The notes under the pieces: generated by a model
Told to the model about the DNA's origin: nothing
What the model saw: only the letters and a program-made list of their open reading frames with translations
Databases searched by the model: none
NCBI RefSeq assembly: GCF_024539675.1
Contig: NZ_JAHHIT010000080.1
Location: 1 to 46,698 of the forward strand
Direction of reading: 5' to 3'
Length of the DNA: 46,698 nucleotides
From: Streptomyces hilarionis
Lineage (GTDB): Bacteria; Actinomycetota; Actinomycetes; Streptomycetales; Streptomycetaceae
Program-made: the position numbers and the translations under genes
In this document: piece after piece, positions 16,144-25,359 of the stretch
How the letters are laid out: each line of letters starts with the position of its first letter
Numbering within the stretch: position 1 is the stretch's first letter

Positions 16144-17790
16144 CTACCGTGTCACGAACGTGTCGACCGCGACGTCGAAGTACTCCCGCGCCTCGCGCAC
16201 CTTCCCGACCGGAGCGGACACCCACACGTCGTACTGCCGTCCGCCCTCCTCCCAGCACAGGTCGTACGTGTGCCGGGCCCCCTCCGCCGCGCTGAAGCCG
16301 TCCCAGGTGAACTGCCAGAGGGCGGCCGGCCGTCCGCCGTGGGTCGTCTCGGTGACCTGGCCGTCGTGGTAGCCCGGGTTGGTGTCCGAGCCCTTGGCGG
16401 CCGCCCGCTCCATCACGGCCAGGGGGCCGTCGGCGGCCGCGTCGGACACCTTGACCCCGAGGCGGAAGACCTGCCCCGGCGACATGAAGAACACCCGCTC
16501 GCCCTGCGGCACGCGGCTGAAGCTCTCCGGCACGGCGAGCGCGAACCCGGCCGGGTCGTCCGCCACGCGGTAGCCGGAGGGGGCGGACGGCATGTCGGTC
16601 GCGGGGCGGGCGGCGGCCGGCGGCGCGGTGGGGGACGTGCCGCGGCTCACCGTCGTCGAGACGGCGGGGCTCGCCGAACGGCTCGGCGCGCCATCGGTGC
16701 CCGGCCGGCCCGGCGTGGCGCTCGCCGACGCGCCCGGCGGCGAACTCGTGGGCGGGCGGCCGCGGTCGCCGTCCCCCTTCACAAGCAGCGCCGCCGCCGA
16801 CACACCCGCCCCGGCCATGGCGGCCACCAGCAGCGCGGCCACCAGCACCCCGCGCGTCGAACGCTCCCGGGCCGGGGCGTCCGGGCGCGGCACGTCGGCC
16901 TGGGTCGGGGTGTAGCCGGACGACACCGGCGGCGGGGTGCGTCCGGTGTCCAGAAAGACGCGCAGCAGCCGTTCCGCCTCCGCCGCGCCCAGCCGTCTCT
17001 CCGGATCGCGCTCCAGCAGCCCCCGCACGACGGGCAGCAGGGGCGCGGCCTGCGGGGGCGTGCGGATCTCGGCGAACACGACGGCGTGCAGGATCCCGCC
17101 CAGCGAGTCGCGCCGGAACGGGGACTCGCCGCTGAGCACCGTGCACAGCAGCGCGCCCAGCGACCACAGGTCGGACTCCGCGCCGGTGCGCGACCCGGAC
17201 ATCCGCTCGGGCGCGGTGTACTCGGGCGAACCGACGAACGAGCCGGTCTCGGTGAGCGTGGTGGCGCCCGCGATCTGCGCGATGCCGAAGTCGGTGAGGA
17301 CGACGCGGTCGCTGTCGCGTTCCAGCAGGACGTTCGCGGGCTTGATGTCCCGGTGCAGGACCCCGGCCGTATGCGCGGCGCGCAGGGCGCCGAGCAGGGC
17401 GACGGCGATCCGTGCCGCCTCCCGCGGCGCGAGCGGGCCCTCGGCGGCGATCCGGTCGGCGAGCGAACCGCCGTTGATCAACTCCATGACGATGCAGGGC
17501 CGTTCGCCGTCCTCGACGACGTCGTGCACGACGATGATGTGCGGATGGCTGAGCTGGGCGACCGCGCGCGCCTCGCGCAGGGTGCGGTCACGGCGGCCGC
17601 GCGCCTCCTCGGCCGAGAGCGTGTCGTCCTGGATCAGCTCCTTCACGGCGACACGCCGTCCCAGCAGCTCGTCCGTGGCCCGCCACACGATTCCCATGCC
17701 GCCGCGCCCGATCCTCGCCTCGAGCCGGTAACGGCCCGCGATGACCCGTGCGGTGTCCCCGCCCCCCTCGGTCCCCATGGGGCCCATCAT
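16144..17790 (-). CDS. Membrane-anchored Ser/Thr protein kinase
   Basis: A 548-residue kinase. The kinase domain begins almost at the N-terminus (GRYRLEARIGRGGMGIVW, about 19-36). It has Lys50 in VAVKEL, HRDIKPAN, LTDFGIAQ and SPEYTAPERM, so it should be active. A short cytosolic linker leads to the TM helix GVLVAALLVAAMAGAGVSAAALLV (about 325-348), then a Ser/Thr/Pro-rich stalk (PPTSSPPGASASATPGRPG ...) and a sensor domain of about 140 residues: DDPAGFALAVPESFSRVPQG ... ALWQFTWDGF ... YDVWVSAPVGKVREAREYFD. Three in-frame ATGs (17790, 17787, 17778) lie close together; the first is used here but none has a strong SD. Gaps to its neighbours are 64 and 50 bp. It has no overlap with the unrelated long frame that continues upstream to 17964. 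Confidence 0.92.
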   Translation of the reverse strand: MMGPMGTEGGGDTARVIAGRYRLEARIGRGGMGIVWRATDELLGRRVAVKELIQDDTLSAEEARGRRDRTLREARAVAQLSHPHIIVVHDVVEDGERPCIVMELINGGSLADRIAAEGPLAPREAARIAVALLGALRAAHTAGVLHRDIKPANVLLERDSDRVVLTDFGIAQIAGATTLTETGSFVGSPEYTAPERMSGSRTGAESDLWSLGALLCTVLSGESPFRRDSLGGILHAVVFAEIRTPPQAAPLLPVVRGLLERDPERRLGAAEAERLLRVFLDTGRTPPPVSSGYTPTQADVPRPDAPARERSTRGVLVAALLVAAMAGAGVSAAALLVKGDGDRGRPPTSSPPGASASATPGRPGTDGAPSRSASPAVSTTVSRGTSPTAPPAAARPATDMPSAPSGYRVADDPAGFALAVPESFSRVPQGERVFFMSPGQVFRLGVKVSDAAADGPLAVMERAAAKGSDTNPGYHDGQVTETTHGGRPAALWQFTWDGFSAAEGARHTYDLCWEEGGRQYDVWVSAPVGKVREAREYFDVAVDTFVTR

Positions 17791-17854
17791 GCCCCAACGG
17801 AGGCCCCGCCTCCGGGGCGCGGTCCGGCCAACTGCCGCGCCACGCCCGCGAACG

Positions 17855-19600
17855 CTACGAACCCGGCTCGCGCCAGCTCTGAAGCACCGACCTGAACTGC
17901 TTGACCGTCGCGGCCCAGTCCTTCGCGGGCGAGGACATGTAGACGACGTACTCCGAGCCGTCACGGGCCACGTACGTCTCCTCGATCGCGCGGCGCGGCC
18001 CGGGGAACTCGGTGTCCTTGGCCAGCGCCGTCCACGTGTACTCCCATTCGGAGCCGTGGCGGTCGCGGTAGAGGTTCTTCTCCAGGGTGACCCGCTCGTA
18101 GTCCACGAGCCGCTCGAGCTGCTGTTCGAGGTCGATCTGGTGGGCGTAGGGGTCGCTGAAGTCGGGGGACTTGTCGAGGGCGATGCGCACGAAGTGCTCG
18201 CCGCCGTCGGGGGTGTAGTCGATCTGCTGGAGATCCCCCTCGTCCTGGTACACCTCCCGCTTCCAGCCCTTGGGCAGCGAGAGTCCGAAGCCCAGCGGGT
18301 CGTGGATCTCCTCCCAGGCGTCGGGCGTGTCCTGGCCGCCCCGGGCGCCTGTCGACGAGGGGCTCGGCGAGGGGGACGGCCCGGACCCGTCGGTCTGCGT
18401 CCGGCCCGGGTGCCACTGCTGCAACGCGATGGCCGTGCCCCCGCCGACCAGCGCGGCGACGACGACCACGAGCGCCGTCGTGCGCAGCCGGCGACGGCGG
18501 CGGGCCGGCCGGCCGTCCGCGGCGGACGGCGTGAACGGCGCCGGCGGCGTGGGCGGCCCCACGGGGCCCGGACCGGGGTGCGCGGGGCCCACGGCGTTCG
18601 GACGGGTCAGGGGATGGGCGGCCGTCGGCGTCCGGGGCGCCGACGGCACGTACGAGGTGGGGGGCGTGGCGTGGGACACCGGGTGCGCCCCGGCCGGGGG
18701 CCCGGCCGGGTGGCCTCCCGTGGCATGGTCCGGCCCGCCGTACTGGGTGGGCACGAAGGCCTGCGCCGCGTCGGGGCGGCGGCCTTCGGCGGCCTCGGCC
18801 AGCAGGTGTTCGGCCGCCGCGGTGGTGGGGCGCGCGGCCGGGTCCTTGCGCAGCAGGGCGGTGATGACGGGGCCGAGCGGGCCGGCGTGCTGCGGGTCGG
18901 CGGCCTCCTCCTCGACGACGGCCTGAAGCGTGGTCAGCGGCGAGGTGCGGCGGAACGGCGAGCGCCCCTCCACGGCCGTGTACAGCGTCGCGCCCAGCGC
19001 CCACAGGTCGCAGGACGGGCCGGGGTCCTGGCCGCGCACCCGCTCGGGGGCCAGGTAGTCGACGGAGCCGACGACCTCGCCGGTGCGGGTGATGGTGGTG
19101 TCGCCGTCGATCTGGGCGATGCCGAAGTCGGTGAGGAGGACCCGGCCGTCGTCGGAGAGGAGGACGTTGCCCGGCTTGACGTCACGGTGCAGTACGCCCG
19201 CGGCGTGCGCGGCGCGCAGCGCGCGCAGCACCCACAGGCCGATCCGCGCGGCCTCCCTGGGCTCGACGCGCCCGTCCTCCTTGACCGCGTCGGCCAGCGA
19301 GCGGCCCTCGACCAGCTCCATCACGATCCACGGACGGCCGTCGTGTTCGAGGACGTCGTGCACGGTGACCACGGCGGAGTGGTTGATCCGCGCGGCCGCC
19401 CTGGCCTCGGCGCGGGTCCGCGCCAGCAGGACCGCCTGATCGCCCTCGGCGGCGTAGAGCGCCGCCGTGAGCTCCTTGATGGCGACCGCCCTGTGCAGCA
19501 GCTCATCGTGGGCACGCCACACCCGGCCCATGCCGCCGCTCCCTATGGCGTCGGCGAGCCGGTAGCGCCCCGCGAGAAGCTGGCCCTGCATCTGATTCAC
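17855..19600 (-). CDS. Membrane-anchored Ser/Thr protein kinase
   Basis: A 581-residue kinase: IGSGGMGRVW (19-28), Lys42 in VAIKEL, HRDVKPGN, LTDFGIAQ, GSVDYLAPER. A Pro/Thr/His-rich juxtamembrane linker of about 90 residues (PTQYGGPDHATGGHPAGPPA ...) leads to an Arg-rich stop and the TM helix TTALVVVVAALVGGGTAIAL. The outer part has a Ser/Pro stalk and a sensor domain: HDPLGFGLSLPKGWKREVYQ ... SEWEYTWTAL ... SEYVVYMSSPAKDWAATVKQF. The pattern matches the outer domains of the neighbouring kinases. The start is taken as GTG at 19600, which has GCGGGG just upstream; ATG at 19591 is the alternative. The 149-bp gap upstream is larger than inside the downstream part of the cluster, so a promoter could lie there. 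Confidence 0.92.
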   Translation of the reverse strand: MNQMQGQLLAGRYRLADAIGSGGMGRVWRAHDELLHRAVAIKELTAALYAAEGDQAVLLARTRAEARAAARINHSAVVTVHDVLEHDGRPWIVMELVEGRSLADAVKEDGRVEPREAARIGLWVLRALRAAHAAGVLHRDVKPGNVLLSDDGRVLLTDFGIAQIDGDTTITRTGEVVGSVDYLAPERVRGQDPGPSCDLWALGATLYTAVEGRSPFRRTSPLTTLQAVVEEEAADPQHAGPLGPVITALLRKDPAARPTTAAAEHLLAEAAEGRRPDAAQAFVPTQYGGPDHATGGHPAGPPAGAHPVSHATPPTSYVPSAPRTPTAAHPLTRPNAVGPAHPGPGPVGPPTPPAPFTPSAADGRPARRRRRLRTTALVVVVAALVGGGTAIALQQWHPGRTQTDGSGPSPSPSPSSTGARGGQDTPDAWEEIHDPLGFGLSLPKGWKREVYQDEGDLQQIDYTPDGGEHFVRIALDKSPDFSDPYAHQIDLEQQLERLVDYERVTLEKNLYRDRHGSEWEYTWTALAKDTEFPGPRRAIEETYVARDGSEYVVYMSSPAKDWAATVKQFRSVLQSWREPGS

Positions 19601-19749
19601 GTTGCCCCGCAATGCTCTTGACAGGGTCAGCGTAAAGACCGGACCGCCCGCGCGGAACCAGGGGGGTGCCAAGGAGACAGCACTGTGACGGTTGTCCCTT
19701 CCGGTCCCGCGAGGCAACCCCGCAGCCCGCGGACGGGTCCGGGCGTGCG

Positions 19750-22437
19750 TCAGCCGGTGTACTGGTAGGTGGCCGACGCCTGCTCGAACAGCCGGGACAC
19801 CTCGTCCCGTTCGGCCTCCGGGCCCCGCACCTGGACGACGTGGTAGCGCCCGGCGATGAGGATGGCGAGGTTGCGGACGTACAGCTCGCGCCCGCCCGCG
19901 CCGGTCCAGGTGAACTGGCCCTCGGCCATGGTCCGGGTGCCCACGGTCGTCGTGCGCAGCCCGGAGGCCGTCGCCCAGCTGGAGTCGCGGTAGGGCTGGA
20001 GCTCGCTCTCCTTCTCCCGCTGGTAGACCATCGGGTCGCTGCCGCCGGTCGAGGTGCTGTCGCGTCCGGGGACGACGATCAGTTCGAAGGTCCCGTGCGA
20101 GTAGACGACCTGACCGCGCCCGTTCTTCGGCGCGCGGCTCCAGCCGTCGGCCACGGCGATCTGGAAACCGGCGGCGTCCTTGCGCAGGGTGAACCCGTCG
20201 GCGGCGCCGCCCGATCCGCCGGTCTGCGTCTGGGTGGCCTCCGCCGACGAGGAGGAGGAAGCGGAGGCGTCCGGCGAGGTCTGGTCGGGGCGGGGTTCGC
20301 TGCTCGCGTCGGGCGCCTGACCGGCGCTCGCGCCGGCGGCCCCGGTGCGCCGGGGGTCCGCCCCGGCCGCGCCGCCCTCGCCGGCCTTGGGCATGAACAG
20401 CACGGCGTACGCGACGGCCGCGGCCAGCACCAGCAGGATCAGCACGAGCAGCGTCCGGCCCAGACTGCGCGGCGAGCCCCCCGGCTCCCGGCCCCGCTTG
20501 TGCCGTCCGTGCGTCGCGGGCAGCCCGGCGCGCCGCCTGCGCACCAGTTCGCCCCTGCGGCGCACGATCGGCAGCCGCCGGGGGTCGACGGGCGGGGCGG
20601 CCACGACGTGCGCCCCCGCCTCGGGCTCCGGCGCGGACCGCACCAGCGAGCGCAGCCAGCCCCGCAGCTCCTCGAAGTCGAGGCGCTCGGTGGGGTCCTG
20701 ACGCAGCAGCGACTCCACGACCGGCCTGAGCGGCCCGCACTCCTCGGCGAAGGCGGGCGGTTCGGCGCACACCAGCTGCACCAGCTCGGCCGTCGACTCC
20801 TCCGGGTAGGGCGCGTGCCCCTGCACGGCCCGGAAGAGCAGCGCGCCCAGCGCCCACAGGTCGGTCGCCGGGCCGATCGGCGCGGCCAGCTGCCAGTTCT
20901 CGTGCACCGGGCCGGCCTGCTCGGGGGCCCACCGTTCGGTGACCGGCCCGACGACGGCCATCCTCGCCTGTCGCGCCCGCTCGGCGGCGAGCGCGGTGCC
21001 GGGACCGCGCCGGGGGCCGGCGGACGCCCCGGACGCGAGCTCGTCCCAGCGCGTCCCGGCCCGCTCCTCGCCCGGCGCCGGCCGGGCCTGCCCCGGTCCG
21101 GCCTCCTGGCCGGGCACGGGGGCCCGGGAGCCCGGGACGTGGGCGCCGGGGACCTGGGGGCCGGGGACGGGCGTGAGCGAGGCGTGCGACGTCGGGGCCC
21201 CGCCCTGCTGCGGGAAACCGGAGCCGTAGGGGGTGCGCGGCGCGGGGGCGTGGGGCGCCGGTCCGGGCGCGCCCTGGACCCCGTAGGGGTCGGCGATCCG
21301 GCCGGGCGGAAGGCCTGGCGCGGTCCGGTGGCCGCCGTCGGCCGGCGGGCGGGCCCCGGGCAGCGCCGCGCGCCCGTTCTGCTCCGCCTCCTGGGCCTCC
21401 TGCACCCGTGCCGCCGCCCTGGCCCCGGCCCGGTACGCGGCGATCGCGCCGGCCCGCGCGGCACGGACGTCCCCGCCGGTCTCCGCGGGCGCCCTGCGGG
21501 CCACGGCCCCCGACGCCCCGCCGACGGACGGCTCGCCCGACGCGGGCACCGGAAACGCCCCCGTGGCCCGCGCCTCTATCGCGGCCCGCCGGGCCGCCTC
21601 GGGATCCACCGCCCCCGCCTCGGCCCCGGCGCCGCCCGGGCCGCCCGGGGCGAAGGCGCCCCGGGCCCCCGGGTGCGGTCGCGGCACGGAAGCCGCGGGT
21701 GCGCCGCTCCCGGCGGGGCCACCGGGTCCGCCCGGTCCCGTGCCGAAGCCGTCCGCGCCGCTGCCCGCACCGCCCCTGCCCCCGTCGCCCGGCGCGTCGG
21801 GCGAGGGGTCCGCGGCCGGCACCGGGTCGTATCCGCACAGGGCCTCTTCGGCCGCGCCGACCGCGAGGCCGGTCAGCACGACCCGCCCGTCGTCGCAGAC
21901 GAGGACCGTGCGGGCGGTGATGTTGCGGTGGACCCAGCCGTGGGCGTGCAGCACCCGCAGCGCCATGAGCACGTCGGCGGCGACCTCGGCGGCCCGGTAC
22001 GGCGTCAGCGGCTTCTCGGCGAGCAGTGCCGACAGGGGCCGCGCGGCGACCAGTTCACTCACTATCCACAGCGAGCCGCCCTCGGCGAACACGTCGAAGA
22101 CCTGGTCGAGCCGGGGATGGTCGGGGATGCTCGCCGTTGCCTGGGCCGCTTCCATGGCCCTGCGCACGACGGGGTCGGCGGGCCGCCGGGTGCCCGCGCC
22201 CGCGGCGCGACCGGCGGGCCGCCGTGCTCCGCGCTCACGCGCCGTGAACCCCTCGGGCAGCCCTTCCGCGTCGAGCACCTCCGCCTCGACGACCTCCGGC
22301 AACGGCACCTGGCGGACCAGGACTTCCTGCCCGCTGTACGTGTCGAAGGCGCGCGACTCGGTGAGTTCGTACTCGTCCGAGGGCGGCAACGGCAGGCGGT
22401 AGCGGTCGACGAGTACCCGACCCGCATAGTCGTCCAC
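19750..22437 (-). CDS. Membrane-anchored pseudokinase with long internal disordered insertion
   Basis: An 895-residue protein. The N-lobe (1-125) lacks a glycine loop and has Arg42 where catalytic Lys is expected (EVLVRQ). The catalytic loop reads WVHRNITARTVLV, so HRD Asp is Asn172. The DFG region reads LTGLAVG, with Gly190 for the metal-binding Asp. After GYDPV comes an about 290-residue Gly/Pro/Ala-rich insertion (about 21830 to 20960). Only then does the C-lobe resume with ERWAPEQAG, DLWALGALLFRAVQG and DPTERLDFEELRGWL. An Arg-rich patch and TM helix TLLVLILLVLAAAVAYAVLF precede a stalk and a sensor domain (AAGFQIAVADGWSRAPKNG ... AEGQFTWTGAGG ... IAGRYHVVQVRGP) related to those of its neighbours. 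The GTG at 22437 follows GGGGGAGG. It may scaffold or regulate the adjacent active kinases. Confidence 0.9.
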   Translation of the reverse strand: MDDYAGRVLVDRYRLPLPPSDEYELTESRAFDTYSGQEVLVRQVPLPEVVEAEVLDAEGLPEGFTARERGARRPAGRAAGAGTRRPADPVVRRAMEAAQATASIPDHPRLDQVFDVFAEGGSLWIVSELVAARPLSALLAEKPLTPYRAAEVAADVLMALRVLHAHGWVHRNITARTVLVCDDGRVVLTGLAVGAAEEALCGYDPVPAADPSPDAPGDGGRGGAGSGADGFGTGPGGPGGPAGSGAPAASVPRPHPGARGAFAPGGPGGAGAEAGAVDPEAARRAAIEARATGAFPVPASGEPSVGGASGAVARRAPAETGGDVRAARAGAIAAYRAGARAAARVQEAQEAEQNGRAALPGARPPADGGHRTAPGLPPGRIADPYGVQGAPGPAPHAPAPRTPYGSGFPQQGGAPTSHASLTPVPGPQVPGAHVPGSRAPVPGQEAGPGQARPAPGEERAGTRWDELASGASAGPRRGPGTALAAERARQARMAVVGPVTERWAPEQAGPVHENWQLAAPIGPATDLWALGALLFRAVQGHAPYPEESTAELVQLVCAEPPAFAEECGPLRPVVESLLRQDPTERLDFEELRGWLRSLVRSAPEPEAGAHVVAAPPVDPRRLPIVRRRGELVRRRRAGLPATHGRHKRGREPGGSPRSLGRTLLVLILLVLAAAVAYAVLFMPKAGEGGAAGADPRRTGAAGASAGQAPDASSEPRPDQTSPDASASSSSSAEATQTQTGGSGGAADGFTLRKDAAGFQIAVADGWSRAPKNGRGQVVYSHGTFELIVVPGRDSTSTGGSDPMVYQREKESELQPYRDSSWATASGLRTTTVGTRTMAEGQFTWTGAGGRELYVRNLAILIAGRYHVVQVRGPEAERDEVSRLFEQASATYQYTG

Positions 22438-22611
22438 TGTGCCTCCCCCGGCCGCCCGGTCGGTCAATTCCGTTCGTCCTGCGAGCCGTTACAGCCGAAT
22501 CCGGCCGGATAGCTGGATGCGTACGGTCCGCAGGCACTCACGATACGTGCCGGAGGCAACCCGCAAAGAGGGGATGCAGGATCTCACCCGAACCCGGCGG
22601 TCCGGCGACGG

Positions 22612-24750
22612 TCACTTCTTCGGCGTGAACGTGTCCGCGAGCGTCTTCCACGTGGCCGCGCGCAGCTCCGTGTCCCAGGCGGCGGACTTCGCGGTGTACA
22701 TCAGCGCGTACCCCAGAGCGTCGTTCACGACGAAGCCGCGGTCGACGGTGCGGTAGTCCGTCCCGCCCTCCGCGTAGGTGAACTCCCAGTCGGCCGTGTT
22801 CCAGCCGCGGTAGTCCACCTTCGCTATGCGGATCTTCTCGTACTGCGCGCGCACCATGTAGCGCTCCTGGCTGTTCCAGTCGGCCACGGGGTCGCCCTTG
22901 GGCGTGGTCGTCCACGCGATGAGCAGCTTCTGACCGTCGGGGCCGGTGAAACGGTCGCCCGCACTGGACGACGTCTTGAACTTCCAGCCCGCGGGCAGCC
23001 CGATCGAGTAGCCCTGAGCGCCCTTGTGCGTCGTCGCCGCCGCGCCCTCGCCGCCCGCGACGGCCCCGGCGCCACCGGCCACCGCGGTGTCACCGGTGGA
23101 GGAACCGGACGCGGAGGACGCACCGGACGCGGAGGAGGAGTGCGACGGCGATCCGTCCGTGCGGGTCCCGCCGCTCTTGTCCTCCTTGGTGCCGGGGCCC
23201 GGGCTCGCGCCTGCGACCGTCGCGCCGCCGCCGTTCGTCCCGCTCGCCTTGTCGTCGTCCCCGCCGAAGGTGAGCGCCAGCACGGTGCCGAGCACCGCGA
23301 GCAGCACCACCGCGGCGATGATCACCAGTGTCCGCCGGGGCACCACGTCGGTCAGGGGGGCCCTGGGCACGGGGCGCGGCGGCAGGTCGGGGGGCGTCAT
23401 GACGGGCCAGCCCGAACTCCGCCCGGCGCCGCCCTGCGCTCCCGCGCCGGAACCGGTACCCACGGCGGCGCCCGGACCGGACCGCGAGGTGGAGAGGGCG
23501 TTCGCGCCGTCGCCGGAGCGGGCCGCCGGCACGGACGCGGCCTTGCTCGCGGCCGCCGTACCGGAGTCCGGCTTGGCCGCCGGGCCCGCCCCGGGCCGGG
23601 CGGTGGGCGGGGCGGGCGGGGCGACGGGCCCGGACCCGCGGACCGCACCGTCCTTGCGCGCCTCGCCGGAGCTCACCGGAGCGGATGCCGTGGCCCCGCC
23701 CGCCGGCTTGGCGCGGGAGGCCGCCGCCGAGGTGGCCGCCCCCGCCGCGACGGCGGCCTTGCGCACGGACCGGAACGCGCCGCGCAGCTTCTCGCCCGCC
23801 TCGGCGCCCGCCGAACTCCCCTTGCCCGCGGGCCCGTCCGGCTGGGCGGGCAGCGGCACGACCTTCGTCGCGTCCGCCGGCTCGGCGTGAGAGGGCTCGG
23901 GCGCGTGGAGCACGGCGTTGAGCATCGACCGCGCACCGGCGTCGTCGAGCCTGCGCGCGGGGTCCTTGGTGAGCAGGCCGTAGATGACGTCCCTCAGCGG
24001 GCCCGCGTTCTTCGGCTCCTCCAGCTGCTCGGTCATCACCGCGGTGAGCGTGGCGATCGCGGAGCCCTTGTCGTAGGGCGGCGACCCCTCGACCGACGCG
24101 TACAGCAGACCGCCGAGCGACCACAGGTCGGCCGCCGGCCCGGGCTTGTGCCCGCGGGCCCGCTCCGGGGAGATGTACGAGGGCGCCCCGACGAGCATGC
24201 CGGTGGAGGTGATCGACGGGTCGCCCTCCACCTGGGCGATGCCGAAGTCGGTGAGCACCACCCGGCCGTCCTCGGCGATCAGCACGTTCGACGGCTTCAC
24301 GTCACGGTGCAGGATGCCCTCACGGTGTGCCGAGCGCAGCACGTCGAGGATCGCCAGCCCGACCTCGGCCGCCCGCTTCGGCTTCAGCACGCCGTCCTCG
24401 CGGATGACCTCGGCGAGCGACTTGCCCTCGACGAGTTCCATCACGATCCACGGCCGGTCGTCCTCCTCGACCACGTCGAAGACCGTCACCGCGCTGTTGT
24501 TGCGGATCCGCGCGATGGCCTTGGCCTCGCGCAGGGTCCGGGTGATCAGCCGGCGTTTCTCGTCCTCGTCGATGTTCCCCGGGAACCGCAGCTCCTTGAC
24601 GGCGACCGTGCGTCCGAGGGTCTCGTCCTCGGCTCGCCACACCGTCCCCATGCCGCCGCGGCCGAGTACGTCTCCCAGCCGGTACCGCCCGGCGAGGAGA
24701 CGTGCGCTCTTGTCCTGACGGGGTGTTCCCGCCCGCTCCGCCTCCGACAT
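22612..24750 (-). CDS. Membrane-anchored Ser/Thr protein kinase (first of the cluster)
   Basis: A 712-residue kinase: LGRGGMGTVW (29-38), Lys52 in VAVKEL, HRDVKPSN, LTDFGIAQ, GAPSYISPER, all needed for activity. A long disordered cytosolic linker of about 190 residues, rich in Ala/Gly/Ser/Lys, follows (about 290-480), then the TM helix TLVIIAAVVLLAVLGTVLAL. The Ser/Gly stalk contains SSSASGASSASGSSTGD. The outer domain has KGAQGYSIGLPAGWKFKTSS ... TADWEFTYAEGG ... LGYALMYTAKSAAWDTELRA, homologous in pattern to the other four. The ATG at 24750 with AGGGGA four bases before is chosen; ATG 24762 and GTG 24798 are in frame upstream. It is the promoter-proximal kinase, with a 600-bp gene-free stretch ahead, so it probably starts the cluster's main transcript. 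Confidence 0.92.
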   Translation of the reverse strand: MSEAERAGTPRQDKSARLLAGRYRLGDVLGRGGMGTVWRAEDETLGRTVAVKELRFPGNIDEDEKRRLITRTLREAKAIARIRNNSAVTVFDVVEEDDRPWIVMELVEGKSLAEVIREDGVLKPKRAAEVGLAILDVLRSAHREGILHRDVKPSNVLIAEDGRVVLTDFGIAQVEGDPSITSTGMLVGAPSYISPERARGHKPGPAADLWSLGGLLYASVEGSPPYDKGSAIATLTAVMTEQLEEPKNAGPLRDVIYGLLTKDPARRLDDAGARSMLNAVLHAPEPSHAEPADATKVVPLPAQPDGPAGKGSSAGAEAGEKLRGAFRSVRKAAVAAGAATSAAASRAKPAGGATASAPVSSGEARKDGAVRGSGPVAPPAPPTARPGAGPAAKPDSGTAAASKAASVPAARSGDGANALSTSRSGPGAAVGTGSGAGAQGGAGRSSGWPVMTPPDLPPRPVPRAPLTDVVPRRTLVIIAAVVLLAVLGTVLALTFGGDDDKASGTNGGGATVAGASPGPGTKEDKSGGTRTDGSPSHSSSASGASSASGSSTGDTAVAGGAGAVAGGEGAAATTHKGAQGYSIGLPAGWKFKTSSSAGDRFTGPDGQKLLIAWTTTPKGDPVADWNSQERYMVRAQYEKIRIAKVDYRGWNTADWEFTYAEGGTDYRTVDRGFVVNDALGYALMYTAKSAAWDTELRAATWKTLADTFTPKK

Positions 24751-24762
24751 GCGTCCCCTCAT

Positions 24763-25359
24763 GCAACCCGCCCTGACAGAGCCTCCATTGTCCCTCACCC
24801 GACAAGTGCCCGACGCCCAGGGGGCCCCTCATCGCCTCCCGGTCGCACCCCGCGGGTGACGCATTCCGGCCAGAAGGTGCACCACGCTCCGGCCGAAGGG
24901 GGCGACGGGGAAGGAGAATCCGGCCCGCCCCGCACCCACGGGCCGGGCGCGCGGGCGGACTCCCCCTCCCCACGGCCCCCGCGGCGGCCGCGGCATCCGG
25001 TCCCGAACCGGCCCTGCCCACCGCCGAGTTCCCTCCTCGCACCCCGTACAACGCACCGGCTCCGAACGGAGATCCCGGGTCGCTACACCCGTTCGAGTGA
25101 AACGCGCCGCACGGAATTCCGGGGCCGTCCGAGACCGGAACGCCATTGAGACCGAACACCACCGGCACAGCCCGTCGTCGGGCCGGAAAGAGCCGTGCCG
25201 GGGGCGCGCCTTCCCGCGGCACGGGACGTGACGGACGGAGCGGGCGGGACGGGGGGACAGGACGGGACGAACGGGACCGGGAACAGGACGGGACAGGACG
25301 GAGCCGGGCCGGGCCGTGGCGTCACCGGGACGGCGACGGCACGGTCCGGCCGGGGACGG
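24763..25359. other. 600-bp gene-free stretch with G-rich GGGAC repeats
   Basis: No supported gene was found between the first kinase and the glpD stop. Bases about 25220-25310 are a purine-rich array of imperfect GGGAC / GGACGG units (for example ACGGGACGAACGGGAC), biased to G on the plus strand. The kinase promoter is expected at the left end; a GACAAT hexamer occurs on the minus strand near 24787 without a good -35. No obvious glpD terminator hairpin was recognised. Confidence 0.5.

Noticed and set aside
17855..21838. A 1327-codon minus-strand open frame
   Set aside because: Only the part up to 19600 is the kinase; the upstream extension is Arg/Gly/Ala shadow sequence antisense or out of frame to the pseudokinase gene.
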